Assembly (NCBI GenBank): GCA_910586555.1
Contig: CAJUJY010000023.1
Coordinates: forward strand, 1 to 51,347
Direction: 5' to 3'
Origin: an uncultured Lachnospiraceae bacterium
Lineage (GTDB): Bacteria > Bacillota > Clostridia > Lachnospirales > Lachnospiraceae
Length of the DNA: 51,347 nt
Each line of letters opens with the position of its first letter. The first letter of the stretch is position 1. The translations under genes and the position numbers were made by a program. Below the pieces are notes generated by a model. That model did not search any database and was not told the origin of the DNA. It saw only the letters and a program-made list of their open reading frames with translations. This document shows, piece by piece, positions 45,290 through 51,347 of this stretch.

Positions 45290-45853
45290 ATGAGAGAAGC
45301 AGAATTTGATATCAGGCTTACAGCAGGTGAGCTGTTTGCGTTTACAATGCACCACACTTACTCATCAATATCAGGCATAGCAGGCCTTTTTATAAGCATA
45401 GGCAGCCTTGCTTTATGTGCTTTCAGGTTTAAGCATTTTGACAGTACAACAATAATGGCATTAATTATAACGGGCCTTTTATTTACGGTGGTACAGCCAG
45501 TTATGCTGTATTTTAAATCCAGTGTACAGGTAAAGAAGAATGAAAGTATTAGTGGTGACCTGCATTACAGGCTTTCAGAAGAAGGCATAGAAATTTCCCA
45601 GGGGGAACAGCAGGCATTTGTAAAATGGCATGAACTACGCAAAAGAAAAATCACTAAAAATGCAATGTATCTTTATATGTCACCTGTAAGGGCATTTATT
45701 TTTCCAGAAAAACAGTGTGGCAGCAGTTATAATGAAGCTGTAAACATTGTAAAAGACATGATGGAAAAGTATAAGGACTATGAACCAGAAGATGAAGAGG
45801 CAGAAGAAGCCTGCCAGGGTGCAGATGGTATGGCAGAAGGAAAAGAGGAATAA
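45290..45853 (+). CDS. YcxB-like membrane protein
   Basis: A 187-residue protein. Residues 1-25 are cytoplasmic, two TM helices lie near 26-47 and 51-73, and a YcxB-like domain follows (YRLSEEGIEIS..FVKWHELRK..YLYMSPVRAFIFPEK), which is PH-domain-like. The last 30 residues are acidic (EDEEAEEA). I use the ATG at 45290 with GGGGAATAAG upstream instead of the open frame from 45251. It lies six bases before tsaE and probably shares its transcript. Function unknown. Confidence 0.82.
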   Translation: MREAEFDIRLTAGELFAFTMHHTYSSISGIAGLFISIGSLALCAFRFKHFDSTTIMALIITGLLFTVVQPVMLYFKSSVQVKKNESISGDLHYRLSEEGIEISQGEQQAFVKWHELRKRKITKNAMYLYMSPVRAFIFPEKQCGSSYNEAVNIVKDMMEKYKDYEPEDEEAEEACQGADGMAEGKEE

Positions 45854-45859
45854 GCATTT

Positions 45860-46306
45860 ATGGGAAATAATGTTATTAAAAGCTGTTCCATTGAGAGTTT
45901 TTGTGAAAAAGACACATTTGAATCAGGACGCCTGCTTGCAAAAGACTGTAATCCTGGTGATATTGTGCTGCTTAATGGTGGCCTGGGTGCTGGCAAAACT
46001 GTTTTTACAAAGGGTTTTGGTGCGGGGCTTGGAATAAAAGAAACTATAATAAGTCCTACTTTTACTATTGTCCAGGTTTATGAAACAGGACGTATCCCAT
46101 TATACCATTTTGATGTGTACAGGGTTAACAGTGCAGAAGAAATGGAAGAAACAGGATATGATGACTACTTCTTTGGAAATGGTGTATGCCTTATAGAATG
46201 GGCAGGCCTTATAGAAGATATAATTCCTTCTGGCTGTATTAAAGTTAATATTTCTAAAAATCTGGACAAGGGTTTTGATTACAGGCTTATAGATATAAAT
46301 ACTTAG
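45860..46306 (+). CDS. tsaE: tRNA t6A biosynthesis ATPase TsaE
   Basis: A 148-residue P-loop ATPase that drives the TsaBDE complex making N6-threonylcarbamoyladenosine at tRNA position 37. Walker A is NGGLGAGKTVF near residue 38. ISPTFTIVQVYE near 65 and FDVYRV near 82 are TsaE signatures, and CLIEWAG near 112 is the Walker B-like segment. Length is typical. It is followed within 75 bases by tsaB and, a few genes further, by tsaD. Confidence 0.94.
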   Translation: MGNNVIKSCSIESFCEKDTFESGRLLAKDCNPGDIVLLNGGLGAGKTVFTKGFGAGLGIKETIISPTFTIVQVYETGRIPLYHFDVYRVNSAEEMEETGYDDYFFGNGVCLIEWAGLIEDIIPSGCIKVNISKNLDKGFDYRLIDINT

Positions 46307-46380
46307 CCTTGTATAAAGTTTATTGTACAGGCAGCGTATTATGGATATATGCCTGGCAGAGATGGAGGTTTGTTTTATAA

Positions 46381-47097
46381 ATGAAAGTGTTGGCAATAGA
46401 CAGTTCAGGCATGGCTGTTTCGGCAGCAGTAGCAGATGATAATAATGTAATAGCAGAATTTACTGTAAATAACAGGCATACACATTCACAGACCCTTCTT
46501 CCTATGGTTGATAATGTGGTACAAATGTCAGAAATTCCACTTACAGACATTGATGCAATAGCAGTTTCATCAGGCCCTGGATCATTTACAGGATTAAGGA
46601 TTGGTTCAGCAACTGCAAAAGGGCTCGGACTTGCATTAAATAAACCTATAGTGCCTGTACCATCACTTGATGCACTTGCATACAGGGCAGCTTGTTTTAA
46701 CGGGATAATATGCCCGCTTATGGATGCAAGGAGAAACCAGGTATACACGGCAGCATACAATATGGAAGATGGGAAGCTTGTTAATATTATAGAACAAAAA
46801 GCAACAGGCATAACAGATATTTTATACGGGCTTAGGGAATATGGCAAAGAAGTTTTATTTCTTGGGGATGGTGCAAATGTATACAGGGATATTATTATAA
46901 AAGAGGCAGGCATGGAATTTTCATTTGCACCTGCCCATATATCAAAACAAAGCGCTGCTTCTGTTGCAATGCTTGGAATTATATACTATAGTGAAGGCAG
47001 GTATGAAAGTGCAGCAGAACACAAGCCTTTTTACCTGCGCAAACCACAGGCAGAACGCGAAAGGGAAGAACGTATGCAGGGGAAAGGTAAACTATGA
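46381..47097 (+). CDS. tsaB: tRNA t6A biosynthesis protein TsaB
   Basis: A 238-residue ASKHA-fold protein that scaffolds TsaD in t6A synthesis. The N-terminus reads LAIDSSGMAVS, HSQTLLPMVD is near residue 38, and the family signature SGPGSFTGLRIG lies at about 63-74. The C-terminus (PFYLRKPQAE) is typical. ATGGAGG precedes the start. The stop overlaps the rimI start by four bases. Confidence 0.94.
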   Translation: MKVLAIDSSGMAVSAAVADDNNVIAEFTVNNRHTHSQTLLPMVDNVVQMSEIPLTDIDAIAVSSGPGSFTGLRIGSATAKGLGLALNKPIVPVPSLDALAYRAACFNGIICPLMDARRNQVYTAAYNMEDGKLVNIIEQKATGITDILYGLREYGKEVLFLGDGANVYRDIIIKEAGMEFSFAPAHISKQSAASVAMLGIIYYSEGRYESAAEHKPFYLRKPQAEREREERMQGKGKL

Positions 47098-47534
47098 ATA
47101 TAAAATTCAGGAATATTACCCCGGAAGATGCCAGCATAATATCAGAATTTGAAAAAAAGATATTTGGTACATGCACAGATAAAGAAAGCTATAAAAAACT
47201 ATGCCAGCGTAAAGAAAATATTTATGTTATGGCAGAAGATAACCACAATGCCATTGCTTACTGTACTATAACTGCATTATATGAAACAGCAGATTTATGT
47301 AATATTGCTGTAAAAGAAGAATACAGGCGTTTACATATTGCATCAGGGCTTCTTTCAGAGTGCATAATACGCTGTAAGGGGCTTGGGGTAACAAGGATAT
47401 TGCTTGAAGCCAGGGAAAGCAATTTGCCAGCATTAAATTTTTATAAAAAAATGGATTTTATGGAAATAGGAATAAGAAAAGGATATTATAAAGAACCTTG
47501 CGAAGATGCTGTAATTATGGAAAAAATGCTTTAA
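47094..47534 (+). CDS. rimI: Ribosomal-protein/N-terminal alanine acetyltransferase RimI-like
   Basis: A 146-residue GNAT acetyltransferase. The acetyl-CoA segment is EYRRLHIASGLL near residue 78, where the usual RRxGIA glycine is His-Ile, and LEARESNLPALNFYKKMDF near 105 matches RimI. It acetylates N-termini of proteins such as S18 in other bacteria. Position directly after tsaB, with ATGA overlap, is a common arrangement and supports the name. Confidence 0.88.
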   Translation: MNIKFRNITPEDASIISEFEKKIFGTCTDKESYKKLCQRKENIYVMAEDNHNAIAYCTITALYETADLCNIAVKEEYRRLHIASGLLSECIIRCKGLGVTRILLEARESNLPALNFYKKMDFMEIGIRKGYYKEPCEDAVIMEKML

Positions 47535-47675
47535 ATGAAAATACAGGAAAATTTTTTCATGGCTGTATGCCATGCATTTCCACTATACAATTATACATAA
47601 AAAATATATTATTAAAAAAGATGCAGATTATCCTTTTAGCATCTGAATTTATGTATAAACCAAGGAGGAATTGCA

Positions 47676-47891
47676 ATGAATAAAAAATTATTCTGTAATG
47701 TGTGTGGAAGACAGCTTCACATGGAAAATGATATACTTTTAGAGGACGCATTTGAGGCAAGGAAACAGTGGGGGTATTTTTCAAAAAAAGATGCAACACT
47801 TCACTCATTTGTTATATGTGAAGAGTGTTATGATGATATGGTTAAAAAATTTGTAATTCCACCTGAGATTACTAATGTAACAGAATTATAA
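47676..47891 (+). CDS. Small zinc-ribbon-like protein
   Basis: A 71-residue protein with two Cys pairs: CNVC at residues 7-10 and CEEC at 50-53, spaced for a single zinc site. The middle (EDAFEARKQWGYFSKKD) is charged and aromatic. AAGGAGG precedes the ATG. It sits between rimI and RNase Z. I do not recognise a named family beyond a general treble-clef or ribbon shape. No DNA-binding helix is evident. Confidence 0.8.
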   Translation: MNKKLFCNVCGRQLHMENDILLEDAFEARKQWGYFSKKDATLHSFVICEECYDDMVKKFVIPPEITNVTEL

Positions 47892-47917
47892 TATCCAGGT
47901 GTCTGAAAGGGTAATTT

Positions 47918-48832
47918 ATGTTAGATTTATGTTTGCTTGGGACAAGCGGGATGATGCCGCTTCCAGGGCGGTGGCTTACTGCGCTTATGGCAAGGCTTGG
48001 CGGAAGCAGCCTGCTTATTGACTGTGGTGAGGGTACGCAGATAGCCGTCAGGGAGAAAGGCTGGAGCGTAAACCCAGTTGATACAATATGTTTTACACAT
48101 TACCACGGTGACCATATAAGCGGGCTGCCAGGTTTTTTGCTGTCAATGGGCAATTCCTGCCGTACAGGGGCAGTTACGCTTATAGGCCCGAAAGGGCTTG
48201 CCAAAGTTGTTAATTCACTGCTTGTAATAGCACCAGGGCTTCCGTTCCGGCTGGAATTTATTGAACTTTCAGAAAAAGAACAGGATATAGAGATTAATGG
48301 ATATAATATAAGGGCATTTAAGGTAAACCACAATGTTCCATGTTATGGATATACAATACTTGTCCCAAGAGGAGGGAAGTTCTATCCAGAGCTTGCAAAA
48401 CAGAATAATGTCCCTGTAAAAATCTGGAACCGTCTGCAAAAAGGTGAAAATACTGAATATGAAGGAAGGTTTTATACACCAGATATGGTTATAGGCCCTC
48501 CGCGTAAAGGGATAAAAGTTACATACTGTACAGATACAAGGCCTGTACAAAGCCTAATTGAAAATGCCAGAAATGCCGATTTATTAATATGTGAAGGTAT
48601 GTATGGGGAAGAAAGCAAGCAGCAGAAGGCAGTTGAAAACAAACATATGACTTTCTGTGAAGCTGCATATATGGCAAAGGAAGCAAATGCCAAAGAACTA
48701 TGGCTTACCCATTACAGCCCGTCACTTTTAAGGCCAGGGGATTATATAAAAGATGTTAAAAAAATATTCCCAAATGCACATGCTGCAAAAGATTGTAAAA
48801 GTATAACGCTTGGATTTACAGACCAGGATTAA
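47918..48832 (+). CDS. rnz: Ribonuclease Z
   Basis: A 304-residue tRNA 3' endonuclease of the metallo-beta-lactamase fold, which cuts CCA-less tRNA precursors after the discriminator base. The metal motif THYHGDHISGLPG is near residue 60. CEGMYGEE near 227 and LWLTHYSPS near 266 supply further ligands. Both tRNA-Ser genes in this window lack an encoded CCA, which is the substrate class of this enzyme. AAAGGG lies before the ATG. Confidence 0.94.
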   Translation: MLDLCLLGTSGMMPLPGRWLTALMARLGGSSLLIDCGEGTQIAVREKGWSVNPVDTICFTHYHGDHISGLPGFLLSMGNSCRTGAVTLIGPKGLAKVVNSLLVIAPGLPFRLEFIELSEKEQDIEINGYNIRAFKVNHNVPCYGYTILVPRGGKFYPELAKQNNVPVKIWNRLQKGENTEYEGRFYTPDMVIGPPRKGIKVTYCTDTRPVQSLIENARNADLLICEGMYGEESKQQKAVENKHMTFCEAAYMAKEANAKELWLTHYSPSLLRPGDYIKDVKKIFPNAHAAKDCKSITLGFTDQD

Positions 48833-48922
48833 AACCAGTATTTTTATTTTGTTAAAGGTTTATATTAAGACCTGGCCTTTGTATGTGTTAATGGCTTACA
48901 AAGCTAATAGGAGGTGTTTATT

Positions 48923-49534
48923 ATGGGTAAAACAGGCAAAAAGGTTTTGGTAGCATTTATTTTAATGTTATGTCTTGCAGCAGGTGCTGTAGCTGTATAT
49001 TACTATATATCAAAACCAGACAATGATAATGTACAGGATAGTGCAGAAACAGGTACAGAGATAGAAAAACTGCTTAATAAGGATCTGGATACAAAGTACC
49101 CGGAGACTCCTGTTGAAGTACTTAAACTTTACTGGCGCTTTAATAAATGCATGTATAATGAAAAAATGAGTGACAATGAGTTTGAAGGGCTTTTAAAACA
49201 GTTGCGCAAGCTCTATGATGAGGAATTTCTTGATATGGAAGAAAACTCATGGGACAATATGCTGGAAAGTTTTAAAAAAGACAGGGAAGAATATATGGAA
49301 AACAGTAAAAAAATATCAATATATACAGTAGGGCAGGGCAGTTCTGCCTTATCTGGAAAAGTTGATGGCAGGGAAACAGTTTCCATTACCTGCAATGCCC
49401 TGATAAAACAAAAGGCAGACCGCATAAATGTATATGAAGAATTTATGTGCAGGCGCGATAAAGATAATAACTGGAAAATATTAGGCTGGAAAAAGACAGA
49501 TGCAGAAAATGCAAATCCAGATGACAAGAAATAA
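48923..49534 (+). CDS. Membrane-anchored DUF6715-like hypothetical protein
   Basis: A 203-residue protein. Residues 8-27 are a TM anchor, followed by an acidic linker and a soluble domain. The patterns LLNKDLDTKYPETPVEVLKLY near residue 48-68, KCMYNEKMSD and LYDEEFL resemble DUF6715, a family I recall from Lachnospiraceae; this is recognition by pattern, not a search. The fold would be NTF2-like, with a terminal NWKILGW strand. The ATG at 48923 is used because AGGAGG lies at 48909-48914. Function unknown. Confidence 0.8.
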   Translation: MGKTGKKVLVAFILMLCLAAGAVAVYYYISKPDNDNVQDSAETGTEIEKLLNKDLDTKYPETPVEVLKLYWRFNKCMYNEKMSDNEFEGLLKQLRKLYDEEFLDMEENSWDNMLESFKKDREEYMENSKKISIYTVGQGSSALSGKVDGRETVSITCNALIKQKADRINVYEEFMCRRDKDNNWKILGWKKTDAENANPDDKK

Positions 49535-49548
49535 TATGTGGAGGATAT

Positions 49549-50568
49549 ATGCCAAAAGATGTGTTAATACTTGGGATTGAAAGTTCTTGTGATGAAACAG
49601 CGGCGGCTGTTGTAAAAAATGGCAGGGAGGTTTTGTCAAATATTATATCTTCACAAATAGATATCCATACATTATATGGCGGCGTGGTGCCAGAGATTGC
49701 ATCACGCAAGCATATTGAAAGGATAAACTATGTAATAGAAGAAGCCCTTGCCAATGCAGGTGTTATACTAAATGATGTTGATGCAATAAGCGTAACATAT
49801 GGGCCAGGGCTTGCAGGTGCATTGCTTGTAGGAGTAAATACAGCAAAGGCAATAGCTTATGCTGTCCGCAAACCCCTTACCGGTGTACACCATATTGAAG
49901 GGCATATTGCAGCAAACTATATTGAACACCCTGGACTTAAGCCTCCTTTTTTATGTCTTGTTGTATCAGGTGGACATACACACCTTGTACAGGTAAAAGG
50001 ATATAATAATTTTGAAATAATCGGCTGCACGCATGATGATGCCGCCGGTGAAGCATTTGACAAAGTTGCAAGGGCTATAGGGCTTGGATATCCTGGAGGG
50101 CCTGCAATAGACCGGCTTGCAAAGTCTGGAAACCCATATGCAATTGCTTTTCCACGTGCAAAAGTAGAAGGGCATGAATATGATTTCAGTTTTTCCGGGC
50201 TTAAATCTGCTGTCCTTAATTATTTAAATAGCTGTGAGATGAAAGATGTAGAAATTAATAATGCTGATATTGCTGCATCTTTCCAGCAGGCTGTAATAGA
50301 TGTATTAGTAACCAGGGCAGTAAATGCTGCAAGAAAAACAGGAGATAACTGTATAGCAGTTGCTGGTGGTGTTGCTGCCAACTCTGCATTAAGGGCATCT
50401 ATGGAAGAAAACTGCCATAAAAACGGGATAAAGCTTTATTACCCTTCACCAGTTTATTGTACTGATAATGCAGCAATGATTGCTGTACAGGGATATTATA
50501 ATTATATATCAGGGAAAAGAAGCGGACTGGATTTAAATGCTGTTCCAAACCTCAGGCTTGGGATATAA
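49549..50568 (+). CDS. tsaD: tRNA t6A threonylcarbamoyltransferase TsaD
   Basis: A 339-residue ASKHA protein that transfers the threonylcarbamoyl group to tRNA A37. GIESSCDETAAAV is near residue 8. The iron/zinc-binding HxxxH is HIEGHIAANY near 112, with VVSGGHTHL near 136. GLGYPGGPAIDRLAK near 178 and AVAGGVAANSALR near 276 complete the Kae1/TsaD signatures. All expected motifs are intact. GGAGG precedes the ATG by six bases. Confidence 0.96.
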   Translation: MPKDVLILGIESSCDETAAAVVKNGREVLSNIISSQIDIHTLYGGVVPEIASRKHIERINYVIEEALANAGVILNDVDAISVTYGPGLAGALLVGVNTAKAIAYAVRKPLTGVHHIEGHIAANYIEHPGLKPPFLCLVVSGGHTHLVQVKGYNNFEIIGCTHDDAAGEAFDKVARAIGLGYPGGPAIDRLAKSGNPYAIAFPRAKVEGHEYDFSFSGLKSAVLNYLNSCEMKDVEINNADIAASFQQAVIDVLVTRAVNAARKTGDNCIAVAGGVAANSALRASMEENCHKNGIKLYYPSPVYCTDNAAMIAVQGYYNYISGKRSGLDLNAVPNLRLGI

Positions 50569-50597
50569 AAAAATTTTAAAAAATTTCAAAAAAGGGG

Positions 50598-50627
50598 TTG
50601 ACGAAACATATAAAATGATGTTATACT
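50598..50627 (+). promoter_or_regulatory. Strong promoter of tRNA-Ser(UGA)
   Basis: TTGACG and TATACT are separated by 18 bases, with the tRNA starting 46 bases further on. The promoter lies right after tsaD in an AT-rich gap. Confidence 0.7.
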
Positions 50628-50673
50628 AGCAAAGCGCTGTTAGGAAATAACAGTGGACAAGACAGGAAGATAT

Positions 50674-50759
50674 GGAGAGATATCGAAGTGGTCATAACGA
50701 GGCGGTCTTGAAAACCGTTTGCCTTCACGGGCACGTGGGTTCGAATCCCACTCTCTCCG
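50674..50759 (+). tRNA. tRNA-Ser (anticodon UGA)
   Basis: An 86-base class II tRNA. The acceptor stem GGAGAGA pairs with TCTCTCC and the discriminator is G. The anticodon loop CTTGAAA gives UGA. There is a long variable arm (TTGCCTTCACGGGCAC), and the T-arm is GTGGGTTCGAATCCCAC. CCA is not encoded. Confidence 0.96.
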
Positions 50760-50789
50760 TTTACTATATTAATAGTATTTAAAATGAAA

Positions 50790-50813
50790 TAAACCTGCTA
50801 CATATAGTAGCAG
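50790..50813. repeat. Hairpin after tRNA-Ser(UGA)
   Basis: ACCTGCTA pairs with TAGCAGGT around CATATAG-type loop bases. There is no T-run, so it may be a processing site or a weak terminator within the 333-base gap between the two tRNA genes. Confidence 0.4.
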
Positions 50814-50938
50814 GTAAGATAGATACTGTGTATTTGGCTTTATTTAGAAAGCTGTTCACTTATATAGTTCCAGATTTGTGGCTGCCAGGTGGAAGCTTTT
50901 TTTATGCCAGAAGTGATAAGGGTGGTTTGCAAGGAGGT

Positions 50939-51024
50939 AAGTAGCCAATACCTGTTTGCAGCAATCAAAGATTTCAAGCCCTGGATAGAGCTTGAAATGT
51001 GAATTGCGGATATCCGTCTGGCTG
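50939..51024. repeat. Dispersed palindromic repeat, copy 2
   Basis: This copy begins with 23 bases matching 1-23 at 21 positions and ends with a GCGGATATCCG core like that at about 29-48. It contains an extra hairpin, ATTTCAAG / CTTGAAAT, at about 50971-50999. The rest of the 333-base gap has no gene; a leftward open frame across it (50840-51106) lacks protein character. Confidence 0.5.
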
Positions 51025-51092
51025 GAGTTATGGGTAAGCAGTTATATCTGTATACAAGCTGCCAGGTGTACTGGTTTTGCAGCTTAGTATAA

Positions 51093-51180
51093 GGAGAAAT
51101 ACCCAAGAGGCTGAAGGGGCTCCCCTGGAAAGGGAGTAGGCCGTTTGCGCGGCGCGAGGGTTCAAATCCCTCTTTCTCCG
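51093..51180 (+). tRNA. tRNA-Ser (anticodon GGA)
   Basis: An 88-base class II tRNA. Acceptor GGAGAAA pairs with TTTCTCC and the discriminator is G. The anticodon stem CTCCC/GGGAG encloses CTGGAAA, giving GGA. There is a long variable arm, and the T-arm is GAGGGTTCAAATCCCTC. CCA is not encoded. Confidence 0.96.
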
Positions 51181-51304
51181 TTAGCGCAGTAGATAGAATT
51201 TACTGTGTTTTTTTATGTTTTTTTACCTGGAAATTACAGGTGTGCCTTTTAAGGCAAAGTATGGACAGGCTGTAAGAAAATATAAAAATTAATTAAAAAA
51301 GTTG

Positions 51305-51333
51305 TTGACAAATAAAAACAGAAGTGGTAATAT
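51305..51333 (+). promoter_or_regulatory. Strong promoter at the window edge
   Basis: TTGACA (perfect) and TAATAT are separated by 17 bases. The CGCTGTT that follows matches the leader after the tRNA-Ser(UGA) promoter, so a further stable RNA gene probably begins just beyond the window. Confidence 0.65.
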
Positions 51334-51347
51334 AAAACACGCTGTTG

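Noticed and set aside
50840..51106. 88-codon minus-strand frame between tRNA genes
   Set aside because: Overlaps the dispersed repeat and the tRNA-Ser(GGA) 5' end; no coding character.

Overview
The window looks like chromosome of a motile, low-GC Gram-positive anaerobe of the class Clostridia, most likely family Lachnospiraceae. The basis is the strongly AT-biased codons, canonical AGGAGG ribosome sites, a tetrahydrofolate riboswitch on a FolT transporter, a VanW-type cell-wall protein, a Firmicute-type chemotaxis cluster, flagellin, and several small lineage-type membrane proteins. Species is not assigned.

Layout. 0-8.2 kb: a membrane-anchored hypothetical, a 34-residue membrane peptide, a VanW protein with a Pro/Lys/Glu tail, an AIR-synthase-like protein, an Lrp regulator overlapping an aminotransferase, trmL, pfkA, and THF-riboswitch-controlled folT. 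8.2-12.8 kb (minus strand): mutS2 followed by a response regulator/histidine kinase pair. 12.75-13.71 kb: a gene-free region with two large nested hairpins of about 176 and 151 bp. 13.7-20.7 kb: a cell-wall amidase, rdgB, a phosphodiesterase and the chemotaxis genes cheR, cheB, a stand-alone receiver and cheA. 20.8-21.8 kb: serine acetyltransferase.

21.9-33.0 kb is accessory-looking. A two-component system and an ABC exporter of the type normally encoded side by side are separated by a three-gene DUF262 / AAA-ATPase / small-protein cassette that has its own near-consensus promoter and resembles anti-phage gene sets. Its ATPase carries a single-base frameshift. Downstream lies a restriction-modification pair: a fused double adenine methylase overlapping an HNH endonuclease. 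33.1-38.7 kb is a surface-protein block: a giant flagellin broken by a one-base frameshift at an A5 tract and a leucine-rich-repeat secreted protein broken by one in-frame TAA. The block is bracketed by two diverged copies of a hairpin repeat in the same orientation, with an XRE regulator beside it.

38.8-45.9 kb: a remnant of an AAA-ATPase-like gene, a MarR regulator, citrate synthase, a Nudix hydrolase, an HtrA-like protein that has lost the catalytic His and Asp, a divergent RelA/SpoT-domain protein and a YcxB-like protein. 45.9-50.6 kb: the t6A tRNA-modification genes tsaE, tsaB and tsaD interleaved with rimI, RNase Z and small proteins. Two tRNA-Ser genes (anticodons UGA and GGA) end the window, and a further strong promoter at the edge points to another stable RNA gene just outside.

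The strongest candidates for an undescribed system are the DUF262/ATPase/small-protein cassette inserted between a sensor and its transporter, and the two large intergenic hairpins. Three genes (ATPase, flagellin, LRR protein) are each interrupted by a single-base change. Real inactivation, phase variation and sequence error cannot be told apart from the sequence alone.
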